DNA of 16,821 nt from an uncultured Candidatus Melainabacteria bacterium (lineage in GTDB: Bacteria; Cyanobacteriota; Vampirovibrionia; Gastranaerophilales; Gastranaerophilaceae), in contig CAKUZO010000039.1 of the NCBI GenBank assembly GCA_934717895.1, positions 1 to 16,821 on the forward strand, written 5' to 3'. The notes beneath the pieces were generated by a model. That model was given only the letters and a program-made list of their open reading frames with translations. It was not told the origin of the DNA and made no database searches. Position numbers and translations under genes: made by a program. Positions 1 to 6,240 of the stretch are shown here, piece after piece (positions within the stretch are counted from its first letter, which is position 1; each line of letters starts with the position of its first letter).

Positions 1-52
<52 letters not shown>

Positions 53-259
53 AGCGAACACGAGCAGAGCGAATTTGCGGACGGACGGAGCTTAGCGAGT
101 CCGGATAGCGAACAGATTGAGCCAGACTATGACGTCAGTCATATCTGCGAAACTCTGTGAGCGTGGAGCAAATTCAAGACAGGGCGAAGGCTTGTCTGCG
201 AAATAATTAGAATTATGTAGCAGATAACCGAAGACCCGTTAAACGCGAGTGTTCAAGAC
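53..259 (+). repeat. Element A, copy 1, inside tRNA-Lys and carrying nested element B
   Basis: This 207-nt segment separates tRNA-Lys positions 57 and 58. Its left part (GAGCGAACACGAGC) and right part (180-259) match the interior and 3' half of the copy at 1045-1174, including the TTGTCTGC...GCAGATAA hairpin with inner ATAATT/AATTAT arms and the end TTCAAGAC. The first ~30 nt of element A, the tRNA 3' end and the terminator are missing on the left. The join falls in GGTTCGAGC, a 9-nt string shared by the tRNA T-arm and the element interior, so a deletion between these short direct repeats is the simplest origin. Bases 66-179 are an extra insertion (element B). Confidence 0.75.
66..179. repeat. 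Element B, copy 1, nested in element A
   Basis: Comparison with element A at 1045-1174 shows that the single T at 1094 is replaced here by ~114 nt. The insert has terminal inverted arms GAATTTGC (71-78) and GCAAATTC (168-175), then AAGAC. Inside are smaller hairpins, ATGAC/GTCAT and CGGA/TCCG. A related unit at 8750-8850 has arms GAAATTGC/GCAATTTC, shares CATATCTGCGA in the middle, and is also followed by AAGAC. The arm change is compensated on both sides, which favours selection on a folded structure or inverted-repeat mobility. No clear target duplication is visible. Confidence 0.6.
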
Positions 260-275
260 AGCCCCTCTGAGCCCA
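260..275 (+). other. Displaced tRNA-Lys 3' end (positions 58-73)
   Basis: Sixteen nucleotides identical to 983-998: the end of the T-loop, the 3' T-stem strand CCCTC, the acceptor strand TGAGCCC and discriminator A. They follow element A copy 1 directly. CCA is not encoded. This is either the lost 3' half of the interrupted tRNA-Lys or the duplicated 3' end left by the element, as at 1175-1190. Confidence 0.8.
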
Positions 276-283
276 GAACAAAG

Positions 284-307
284 AAGCTTCCTTCGGGGAG
301 CTTTTTT
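284..307 (+). terminator. Rho-independent terminator with TTCG tetraloop
   Basis: Stem AAGCTTCC (284-291), loop TTCG, and GGGAGCTT (296-303) pair over 8 bp including one T-G pair, followed by a run of six T. The C(UUCG)G tetraloop makes it very stable. Nearly identical copies lie at 1007-1030 and 1199-1222. It ends the interrupted tRNA-Lys transcript and faces the convergent gene at 327-776. Confidence 0.85.
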
Positions 308-326
308 GTTTTATCTCTTTTTATAA

Positions 327-776
327 CTATTTATTTTTTACTTCTTGTGTCAAATAATCTACAGCTCTATAAACCCTACGCAACAATCCGTCTTCGCTGG
401 TAGATTTAACATTACAAGTTTGTTCTAAACAATTGCTAGAATCATGAATCATTCGTTTGCGAAAAGCATAATTTGTCTCATTTACATCAGGCTGCCCAGT
501 TACAAGTTCAAACCCATCTTTTTTTGTTTTTAAATCCTTAACAACAACTTGCACTTTAGTACAAAATTTATTTTCAAAAATTGGAGAAACAAATTCGTCA
601 TTTTCCAATGCGTGCAAACCTCCATAAATATCAATCTTAATTTTATTATGTTTTGCATAATTTTCTAGCATATTCTTTGAGGCTTCTAATTTTTCTGCAG
701 CTGGCTTATACATTCCGTCGGCGTGTATTTTAACTAACTTTGGTCTAAATCTATCAATTATTCTTGATACCTTCAT
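327..776 (-). CDS. Hypothetical protein, 149 aa
   Basis: I do not recognise this protein. The ATG at 776-774 is chosen over one 12 codons upstream because AAGGAG lies 5-10 nt before it, while the longer start has no ribosome binding site. It begins MKVSRIIDRFRPKLVK. It has no signal peptide or membrane segment, is rich in Lys, Glu and Asn, and looks soluble. Two Cys lie near 'NCLEQTC', and the C-terminal stretch 'GLLRRVYRAVDYLTQEVKNK' is probably helical. It stands alone, convergent with the tRNA-Lys terminator at 284-307 and divergent from the promoter of the intact tRNA-Lys. AT-rich composition and strong ribosome binding site match the neighbours, so it is probably a real lineage-specific gene of unknown role. 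Confidence 0.6.
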   Translation of the reverse strand: MKVSRIIDRFRPKLVKIHADGMYKPAAEKLEASKNMLENYAKHNKIKIDIYGGLHALENDEFVSPIFENKFCTKVQVVVKDLKTKKDGFELVTGQPDVNETNYAFRKRMIHDSSNCLEQTCNVKSTSEDGLLRRVYRAVDYLTQEVKNK

Positions 777-885
777 ATTAACTCCTTTTTTTTTATTCCA
801 AAACACAAACATAAAAATTTTTGCTACATAATCATTGCTTTAATAGAATTCTTCATATAAAGATGATATTTAAAAAATAATATTA

Positions 886-913
886 TTGCAAATTAAAAAT
901 CAGGGAATATAAT
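886..913 (+). promoter_or_regulatory. Sigma-70-type promoter of tRNA-Lys
   Basis: TTGCAA (886-891), a 16-nt spacer and TATAAT (908-913). Transcription would start near 920, just before the tRNA at 926. Assigned by spacing and consensus match only. Confidence 0.6.
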
Positions 914-925
914 AAAAGAGAACTT

Positions 926-998
<73 letters not shown>

Positions 999-1006
999 AA
1001 ATAATG

Positions 1007-1030
1007 AAGCTTCCTTCGGGGAGCTTTTTT
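1007..1030 (+). terminator. Terminator of intact tRNA-Lys
   Basis: Stem AAGCTTCC (1007-1014), TTCG loop, GGGAGCTT (1019-1026), then six T. It lies 8 nt after the tRNA and within the 56-nt block (984-1039) duplicated at 1176-1231. Confidence 0.9.
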
Positions 1031-1036
1031 ATTATA

Positions 1037-1174
1037 AGAGGGGCGAGAACCACAAGGCGAAGAGCCTTGTCTTTGGTTCGAGCGAACACGAGCTCAGGGC
1101 GAAGGCTTGTCTGCGAAATAATTAAAATTATGTAGCAGACAACCGAAGACCCGTTAAACGCGAGTGTTCAAGAC
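1037..1174 (+). repeat. Element A, copy 2, downstream of tRNA-Lys
   Basis: The core is 1045 (GAGAACC) to 1174 (TTCAAGAC), 130 nt. The 8 nt before it, AGAGGGGC (1037-1044), are the perfect reverse complement of the tRNA-Lys segment GCCCCTCT that follows at 1176-1183, so the whole element is closed by a host-specific 8-bp stem. Internal structure: ACAAGGC/GCCTTGT hairpin within an AACC...GGTT outer pairing; GAACAC (1084-1089) paired with GTGTTC near the end; and TTGTCTGC/GCAGACAA with inner ATAATT/AATTAT. The element's GGTTCGAGC (1075-1083) copies a tRNA T-arm motif. I see no plausible coding frame. It could be a small RNA, a non-autonomous mobile element, or both. Confidence 0.75.
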
Positions 1175-1231
1175 AGCCCCTCTGAGCCCAAAATAATGAA
1201 GCTTCCTTCGGGGAGCTTTTTTATTATAAGA
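1175..1231 (+). repeat. Duplicated tRNA-Lys 3' end plus terminator
   Basis: Bases 1176-1231 repeat 984-1039 exactly over 56 nt, and 1175 corresponds to tRNA position 58. The block holds tRNA positions 58-73 (1175-1190) and a second TTCG-loop terminator (stem 1199-1206 / 1211-1218, T-run 1217-1222). It follows element A directly. Identity over 56 nt, including the non-tRNA flank, implies a recent duplication or strong gene conversion. Confidence 0.85.
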
Positions 1232-1274
1232 AATTTGTTTTTTGTTTATAGTAGAATAAAAAAAAGGAGAAAAT

Positions 1275-1700
1275 ATGAAAAAGTTTTCGTTATTATTGTT
1301 GTTTGTATTTTTAATGACAACCACTGCAAATGCACAAGATATGTTCTCAGATATTAATAGTATCAATTCTTTTAAATGCACAGGGAATATTATAAGTGGC
1401 TCGATTAATGAATATAATAACCCGACGTTGCACTATACCTTTAAAAAAGGTAAATTATATAGTTCAAATTTAAACACATTATTTGGCGATATTACAAAAA
1501 AAGAGAAAAAAGTTCTAAAACTAAAAATTTCAGATGATTATATTACATTTAAAGAACGCTTGTATAAGTTTGAAGCTTCATACTATACGTGGGTTAAAAT
1601 AAATAGAGAAACCGGAGAATTTTGGTTAAATGCAAAAAATGATTATGGCTTTTTCTTTAAACGTGCTAACGTAAAAGGAAATTGTTCAATAGAAAATTAA
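1275..1700 (+). CDS. Small secreted protein of unknown function, 141 aa
   Basis: I do not recognise the family. The N-terminus MKKFSLLLLFVFLMTTTANA is a clear Sec signal peptide with likely cleavage after residue 20 (ANA|QD). The mature part is ~120 aa and rich in Asn, Lys and aromatic residues. It contains two Cys, C35 (FKCTG) and C137 (GNCS), near its two ends, which could form one disulphide closing a small beta-rich domain. AGGAG lies 5-10 nt before the ATG at 1275. It is monocistronic, between the duplicated tRNA-Lys terminator and the convergent gene ending at 1715. Expected location: periplasm or outside the cell. Confidence 0.7.
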   Translation: MKKFSLLLLFVFLMTTTANAQDMFSDINSINSFKCTGNIISGSINEYNNPTLHYTFKKGKLYSSNLNTLFGDITKKEKKVLKLKISDDYITFKERLYKFEASYYTWVKINRETGEFWLNAKNDYGFFFKRANVKGNCSIEN

Positions 1701-1714
1701 CTTATTAAAAGCTT

Positions 1715-3493
1715 TTACAAAATATTTCCCAACAAATCGTATAAATTAATGTTTAAGCCTTTTTCAAGAATTGCTGACTTCATTTCAGAAATTTGCGATG
1801 GAGTTGTTTTAGATGTATTAACAATAATTTTACTTAATGCATTGGAAGGAACTCCGATAGGGATTGCTCTATGGGTGATATAATCTCTATGACCGCCAAA
1901 GTTTCCATCTTTATATAAAATAGATTGCATTCCGCTAGGAGTTTTCATAGTAGCTACATTAACAGAGTTTTTTAGTAAAACCGGATCGATTTTATTTTTA
2001 TTAAACACAAATACTAGCTGACCTCTATTTGAAACTTTTAATCCACCCGCACTTTCAAGTTTTGGCAAGAAATTTAATTCACCCCTATTATACCTTTGTC
2101 TAGAAAAATATTTTTCTATTGGCATACTTTCTAAAACTTCCCAAAAATCAGCACACAATGGAGTTTGAGTTTCAACACCGGTTCCACTCCGTTTACATAT
2201 TTCACCTGAATAAATTCCATTGTTAAGAATTTGTTCAAAGCTTTCTTTGTTGTATGATGTCGCATGCAGTAATTCTTGCTTTCCTATTGTAGCAGAATTT
2301 GTGCCGAATTTGGACAAATCTTTTTTTGCAGATTCTTTGTATGCCATCAAACAATCATCATATAACTGTTTTTGAGAAGGTGTTAAACAGGCTCCCATTG
2401 TGAGACCGTTTACTTGTTTGACTTCTGAGGACATTGGAATTTTATCAAATGGGATTTGATATTGCTTTTTGGGTACTGAAACATCTAATCTTCGAATATA
2501 TTGCTCTATTGTTTCACCGCTTTTTTGAGGAGTATTTTTGCATAATTCAGAAAATTGTTTAATATATTTTTTTCTTGCTAATAAAACTTCTGATAAATAG
2601 TTTGGATTATTTAATGCAGTTGGATTAAAGTATCCTGAATAATTTGCCTTATATTCAGCAGCATTTTTTATTAAATCTTTTATTGCAAAATCAGGTAAAT
2701 TAACAACTCTGTCTAATGATGATATTAGTTCGTTTCTTGTCATGTCTTTTAAATATTGCTTAGAATGTGATAAATTATCAAAAAAAGATGTTAGTTCATT
2801 AACATTTTCGCCAAATTGTTCTCCTGTTTTTATTGCTCCTCGTGCCCTATACGAAAGAGCTCCACCAACATCGAGTCTTATGGCTTTTCCGTTTGATATA
2901 ATAGTATTTCCGGCTTTTAGAGCGTCCCAATTCGCCAACCAACAATCCATTCCAAACCCTTCTCTTGCCAGTTTTGCATCAGATATTGAAAGTTCTTTTT
3001 CTATTGGCATAAAATCACTCAAAAGCCCGCATTTAACGTTTACATCATCAAAAACAGACTTTTTAGGAAGTGTTTCGGTAATGGTTGTTATTTTGGGAGT
3101 TGGAATTCCTGCTAAATTATACAATTCCGAAGCCAGTTTTTCCGAATATGCTTGTTGAGCATTTTGTGGAAATTTCAAATATTTTAAATCTTTCCCATTG
3201 GTTGTAATCCAAAAGCCCAAATTAGAACCTTCACCAGAATTTTTGAATGCGGTTACAGTATTTATTTGACCATTAATATTTATAGTTCGAGGTTCTGTTG
3301 CAAATTGTGTTCGCAAAGATTGCATTTTCTTTTGCAATAACGATACTGTATTATTTTTAGTGGGAACACGCCATTCTTTAGCGACTTGCTCGACAATATT
3401 TGCATGATTTTGTGTCAAGCCTTGTGCTAAGTATTTATTTTTTCTTGCAGCAACAGATGAAGCATTATATATACATTTTATAATGTTACCCAT
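1715..3493 (-). CDS. Large two-domain effector-like protein (HipA/PI-kinase-like fold plus unknown C-terminal domain)
   Basis: 592 aa from the ATG at 3493-3491; GGAG lies 12 nt upstream. A TTG six codons earlier is a weaker alternative. Residues ~70-260 look like a HipA / phosphatidylinositol-kinase-type fold: 'LKYLKFPQN' with a Lys, then 'EKLASELYNLAGIPTPK', then 'DCWLANWD' (183-190), 'GNTI' and 'IRLDVGGALSYRARG' (from ~205), which would be catalytic-loop and metal-binding positions. Residues ~408-560 begin 'LLHATSYNKESFEQILNNGI' and end with 'HRAIPIGVPSNALSKIIV', vaguely recalling ADP-ribosyltransferase-like folds. It has no signal peptide or membrane segment. Single gene, convergent with 1275-1700. 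The kinase-like call is motif recognition; the C-terminal call and any toxin role are speculative. Confidence 0.5.
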   Translation of the reverse strand: MGNIIKCIYNASSVAARKNKYLAQGLTQNHANIVEQVAKEWRVPTKNNTVSLLQKKMQSLRTQFATEPRTININGQINTVTAFKNSGEGSNLGFWITTNGKDLKYLKFPQNAQQAYSEKLASELYNLAGIPTPKITTITETLPKKSVFDDVNVKCGLLSDFMPIEKELSISDAKLAREGFGMDCWLANWDALKAGNTIISNGKAIRLDVGGALSYRARGAIKTGEQFGENVNELTSFFDNLSHSKQYLKDMTRNELISSLDRVVNLPDFAIKDLIKNAAEYKANYSGYFNPTALNNPNYLSEVLLARKKYIKQFSELCKNTPQKSGETIEQYIRRLDVSVPKKQYQIPFDKIPMSSEVKQVNGLTMGACLTPSQKQLYDDCLMAYKESAKKDLSKFGTNSATIGKQELLHATSYNKESFEQILNNGIYSGEICKRSGTGVETQTPLCADFWEVLESMPIEKYFSRQRYNRGELNFLPKLESAGGLKVSNRGQLVFVFNKNKIDPVLLKNSVNVATMKTPSGMQSILYKDGNFGGHRDYITHRAIPIGVPSNALSKIIVNTSKTTPSQISEMKSAILEKGLNINLYDLLGNIL

Positions 3494-3610
3494 AACTTGT
3501 AATATCTCCAATTCCCCTGTATTAATATAAAGTGTTTTTAAATAAGAAAAATGCTTTTATATTAAGAAATATTAATTTGTTATAATAGTTCAAAAAATTT
3601 TTTATTCATA

Positions 3611-3666
3611 TAAAAAGGATTTAATTAATGGACATATAATGGATATCCTTTTAATTAAATCCTCTG
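3611..3666 (-). terminator. Inverted repeat / probable minus-strand terminator after element A copy 3
   Basis: AGGATTTAATTAA (3616-3628) and TTAATTAAATCCT (3651-3663) form a perfect 13-bp inverted repeat around a 22-nt loop. On the minus strand the stem is followed by TTTTT (3615-3611), as expected for a terminator of the tRNA-Arg / element A transcript. The loop holds GGATATCC and, on the plus strand, two ATG codons behind AAGGA, so an alternative role as remains of a plus-strand gene start cannot be excluded. Confidence 0.5.
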
Positions 3667-3675
3667 AAAAACATT

Positions 3676-3691
3676 TACGCGAGAAGGGATT
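3676..3691 (-). other. Duplicated tRNA-Arg 3' end (positions 58-73)
   Basis: On the minus strand these 16 nt repeat tRNA-Arg positions 58-73, and identity continues 3 nt further (3673-3691 equals 3862-3880). Unlike the Lys case the terminator was not copied. The fragment begins exactly where element A copy 3 ends, at T-loop position 58, as in both Lys copies. Confidence 0.85.
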
Positions 3692-3829
3692 GTCTTGAAC
3701 ACTCGCGTTTAACGGGTCTTCGGTTGTCTGCTACATAATTTGAATTATTTCGCAGCCAAGCCTTCGCCCTTAGCTCGTGTTCGCTCGAACCAAGACAAGG
3801 CTCTTCGCCTTGCGGTTCTCTCCCTTCTC
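3692..3829 (-). repeat. Element A, copy 3, downstream of tRNA-Arg
   Basis: Read on the minus strand, the core runs from GAGAACC (3820-3814) to TTCAAGAC (ending 3692), 129 nt, closely matching copy 2. The CAAGGC/GCCTTG hairpin, AACC/GGTT pairing, GAACAC/GTGTTC pairing and ATAATT/AATTAT inner arms are kept; the TTGGCTGC/GCAGACAA stem has one mismatch. The 9 nt before the core, GAGAAGGGA (3829-3821), are the reverse complement of TCCCTTCTC in the duplicated tRNA-Arg end, giving a host-specific closing stem of 9 bp. No coding frame of note. Confidence 0.75.
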
Positions 3830-3832
3830 ATT

Positions 3833-3862
3833 AAAAAAGACCCCATGAAGGAGTCTTTTTTA
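3833..3862 (-). terminator. Terminator of tRNA-Arg
   Basis: GACCCC/GGAGTC-type stem (3839-3855, loop ATGAA) flanked by A6 on the left and T6 on the right. On the minus strand it directly follows tRNA-Arg and ends in six T. The symmetric flanks could terminate in both directions. Confidence 0.8.
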
Positions 3863-3864
3863 TT

Positions 3865-3938
3865 TACGCGAGAAGGGATTCGAACCCCCGACCTTTTGGT
3901 TCGTAGCCAAACACTCTATCCAGCTGAGCTACTCGCGC
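3865..3938 (-). tRNA. tRNA-Arg(ACG)
   Basis: On the minus strand a 74-nt cloverleaf: acceptor GCGCGAG with CTCGCGT (G1-T72 wobble), D-arm GCTC...GAGT, anticodon stem TTTGG/CCAAA with loop CTACGAA (anticodon ACG, read as ICG after deamination), T-stem GGGGG/CCCTT with two G-T pairs, loop TTCGAAT, discriminator A, no encoded CCA. The terminator at 3833-3862 and element A copy 3 lie downstream. The gene appears intact. Confidence 0.95.
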
Positions 3939-4090
3939 TTATTTAATTGTTTTCGTTACAATTCTCTTGCAACATCTCAATCTTATCAAAAAAAGAAATT
4001 TTTTCAAGTTTTTTCTAAAAAAAAATTTTACGGCAATATCATTAATGTTTTTGATAAATAGTATGTTATTCTGTGCCTGTGAGGTAAATT

Positions 4091-4288
4091 ATGGAAAAAT
4101 TAACAGACAGAGAAATGACTATTTTAAAACTTGTTATGCAAGGATATGCTAACAGTGAAATTAGCAAAAAAGTGTTTATCAGCGTGCATACCGTTAAAGC
4201 TCATATCGGCTCTATTACTCGGAAATTATCCGCAAAAAACAGAACACATGCTGTTTATTTGGCGCTTAAAAATAATTTAATTGATTAA
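4091..4288 (+). CDS. Stand-alone LuxR/GerE-type DNA-binding protein, 65 aa
   Basis: The whole protein is one LuxR C-terminal helix-turn-helix domain: 'LTDREMTILKLVMQGYANSEISKKVFISVHTVKAHIGSITRKLSAKNRTHAV', with the typical LT-RE start (residues 4-8), the recognition helix around 'SVHTVKAHI' (31-39) and the final 'K-RTHAV' helix. It has no receiver, PAS or ligand-binding domain, so it is GerE-like in build. GAGG lies 6 nt before the ATG. It ends 64 bp upstream of the amidase start, and between them is a promoter carrying an inverted repeat (4309-4343), a plausible target, though that link is inference. Its own promoter is not clear. Confidence 0.85.
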   Translation: MEKLTDREMTILKLVMQGYANSEISKKVFISVHTVKAHIGSITRKLSAKNRTHAVYLALKNNLID

Positions 4289-4303
4289 TGAAATTGTTAC
4301 AAT

Positions 4304-4332
4304 TTGAACGCTTAACAAAAAAGTTATATAAT
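4304..4332 (+). promoter_or_regulatory. Sigma-70-type promoter of amiC-murI
   Basis: TTGAAC (4304-4309), a 17-nt spacer and a perfect TATAAT (4327-4332). The expected start of transcription is near 4339, giving a very short leader before the ATG at 4353. Confidence 0.75.
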
Positions 4333-4343
4333 AATGTTAAGCG
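4309..4343. promoter_or_regulatory. Inverted repeat spanning the amiC promoter (possible operator)
   Basis: CGCTTAAC (4309-4316) and GTTAAGCG (4336-4343) are perfect 8-bp inverted arms separated by 19 nt. The left arm touches the end of the -35 box, the -10 box lies between the arms, and the right arm covers the expected transcription start. This geometry suits a dimeric repressor. The LuxR-type protein at 4091-4288 is the nearest candidate. Confidence 0.5.
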
Positions 4344-4352
4344 AGAAAAATC

Positions 4353-6236
4353 ATGAAAAAATTACTTTTAACATTTACATTTTTATTATTATTTATATTT
4401 ACATTTGTCCAAAAAGTTTCGGCGGAACAACTTTACAAATTAACGTCCGCAAACTTTGATACGTCAAATTCTGTTATTGTTTTGTCTGCCCAAGACACGC
4501 AAGGCGGGGCTATTTTGCACAATATCAAACTTGTTAAACTTGAAAATCCGTCAAGAGCTTATTTTGATATTGATAATGCGATTATTACATTCCCTCGTCA
4601 GGATTGGAGTTTTAATTCAGGAAACATTAAACAGGTGAAGATTAACCAGTTTTCGGCTAATCCGAACAAAGTTCGTGTTGTCTTTTATTACGACAAAGGG
4701 TTTAATCCTGATAGTATTAAATTTATCCGCATGAAAAATAATATTATTATTAAGTTTAAAAATAGTAATATCAGTGATCATAATTTTTACCAAAATTCAT
4801 ATCGAGATGAACACTCTTCATCAAGTGATTTTTATGAATATTTAACCATTACAACTCCGGTTGCACAAGCAAACGATACAATAGTTGGGCAAATTCAAGA
4901 TGCATTTAATACAACGGCGCAAGAAATTCGTGCAAAAAAAGAGTTGAAACTTAATACAGAATACTATCTGAATTCAATATCAACTAAACAAAATGGAGTT
5001 TTATTGAACGGTTTTGGCTCTATTACGGTTGAGCGTCCTATGATTTTGTCAAATCCGCACAGAATAGTTTATGATCTTCCAAATACGCTTGTTGATACAA
5101 AATTGCGAAACAAAGAATACCGTATTAGTGAAACAGAAACGGTAAAAATTGGACAATTTTCCGTAAATAAGGCTCGTATTGTTATTACAACGGAAGATGT
5201 CGGAGATTATATTCCGATTTATTCTAGCGACAATCAGTCAGTAATTCTTGCAAACTACAAAAAAACAAATAATACTTCATTATATAATAATTCTACAAAT
5301 TTAGTTTCTTATCAGCATGAAAAAATTGATTCTTTGACGGATTCAATGGTGTTCAAGTTTGATTCTACATTTGTGCATGGGATTGATAGATATAATGACA
5401 AGATAATTGTATATTTGTATAACGTTGTAAAATATAATGACGAAAGCTTTAAGGCTGCAATAAAGGGGACATTATTCGACAAAGCTGCAATTTCTCTTAT
5501 GCCTAAAATTGGTTTAAAATTGACAATTCCAGTTGAGCAAGATGCAGTTACATCGGCTTATATCGGAGCAGATGGCAGAAGTTTGAAAATAAAGGTTAAA
5601 GAGGCGAAAAAAGCGACTCCTACACCAACACCGGTTGTGAAGAAACAACATCAAACAACTCCAATTATTCTAAATCCTCCAAAAGCAACAAGTAACACGT
5701 CAGGGAAACATAAAGTAGTTATTGATGCAGGCCATGGTGGTACTGATGTTGGAGCAACAGGTGGAGGAATTTATGAGAAAAATATTACACTTGATGTGTC
5801 TAAAAAGGTTGAGGCAATACTAAAACAACGTGGCTATCAGGTAGTTATGACAAGACCTGATGACAAATTTGTATCATTACAGGATAGGGTTACAATAAAT
5901 GAAAACTACTCACCGGATATATTTGTAAGTATTCACGTAAATTCAAGTGTTCGTCCGGAAATTACAGGTGTAGAAACTCATTATTATCACCAATACAGTA
6001 TGTCATTGGCTCAAACTGTTCACTCGGCTTTTGCTAGTGCTGTGCAGTCGCCGAACAGAGGTTTGTTTAAATCCAAATTTTATGTTATAAATCATACTAC
6101 ATGCCCTGCGATTTTGGTAGAAATAGGATTTATATCAAATGCGAACGAAAGAGCACAACTTGTTAGCGAAAAACGCAAACAGGCAACGGCAAAATCTATT
6201 GCAGACGGTATAGACAATTATTTTAAACAGAAGTAG
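4353..6236 (+). CDS. amiC: N-acetylmuramoyl-L-alanine amidase, AMIN plus amidase_3 domains
   Basis: Cell-wall hydrolase that cuts the bond between MurNAc and L-Ala of the stem peptide; exported. 627 aa: signal peptide 1-24 (VSA|EQ); N-terminal AMIN-type beta region(s) in ~25-420, which in this family target the enzyme to peptidoglycan; a Pro/Thr linker ~420-453; amidase_3 domain ~454-625. Zinc ligands H461 ('DAGHGG'), E475 ('GIYEKN') and H528 ('SIHVNS') and catalytic E590 ('VEIGF') are all present, so it should be active. The long N-terminal part, longer than in E. coli AmiC, fits cyanobacterial AmiC types that act in septal wall remodelling. First gene of an operon with murI, which starts 4 nt after its stop. 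Confidence 0.9.
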   Translation: MKKLLLTFTFLLLFIFTFVQKVSAEQLYKLTSANFDTSNSVIVLSAQDTQGGAILHNIKLVKLENPSRAYFDIDNAIITFPRQDWSFNSGNIKQVKINQFSANPNKVRVVFYYDKGFNPDSIKFIRMKNNIIIKFKNSNISDHNFYQNSYRDEHSSSSDFYEYLTITTPVAQANDTIVGQIQDAFNTTAQEIRAKKELKLNTEYYLNSISTKQNGVLLNGFGSITVERPMILSNPHRIVYDLPNTLVDTKLRNKEYRISETETVKIGQFSVNKARIVITTEDVGDYIPIYSSDNQSVILANYKKTNNTSLYNNSTNLVSYQHEKIDSLTDSMVFKFDSTFVHGIDRYNDKIIVYLYNVVKYNDESFKAAIKGTLFDKAAISLMPKIGLKLTIPVEQDAVTSAYIGADGRSLKIKVKEAKKATPTPTPVVKKQHQTTPIILNPPKATSNTSGKHKVVIDAGHGGTDVGATGGGIYEKNITLDVSKKVEAILKQRGYQVVMTRPDDKFVSLQDRVTINENYSPDIFVSIHVNSSVRPEITGVETHYYHQYSMSLAQTVHSAFASAVQSPNRGLFKSKFYVINHTTCPAILVEIGFISNANERAQLVSEKRKQATAKSIADGIDNYFKQK

Positions 6237-6240
6237 AAAG

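Noticed and set aside
53-259. Group I intron in tRNA-Lys
   Set aside because: Known bacterial tRNA group I introns sit in the anticodon arm, and I could not find convincing P7 / core motifs; the insert is explained by elements A and B.
1140-1175. Integron attC site (GTTAAAC resembles GTTRRRY)
   Set aside because: No matching RYYYAAC partner with the right geometry and no integrase or cassette genes.
1154-1381. 75-codon minus-strand frame
   Set aside because: Overlaps the duplicated tRNA end and the signal peptide region of the secreted protein on the other strand; no protein-like features.
2742-3158. 138-codon plus-strand frame
   Set aside because: Lies wholly inside the opposite strand of the 592-aa gene and has no binding site.
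3473-3493. N-myristoylation signal at MGNIIKC of the 592-aa protein
   Set aside because: Position 6 is Lys rather than Ser/Thr/Cys, so the consensus is not met.
3740-3946. 68-codon frame across element A copy 3 and tRNA-Arg
   Set aside because: Covers the reverse strand of a tRNA and a structured repeat; the protein is a translation artefact.
3967-4152. 61-codon frame before the LuxR-type gene
   Set aside because: Overlaps the real HTH gene in another frame; the hydrophobic look comes from T-rich intergenic DNA.
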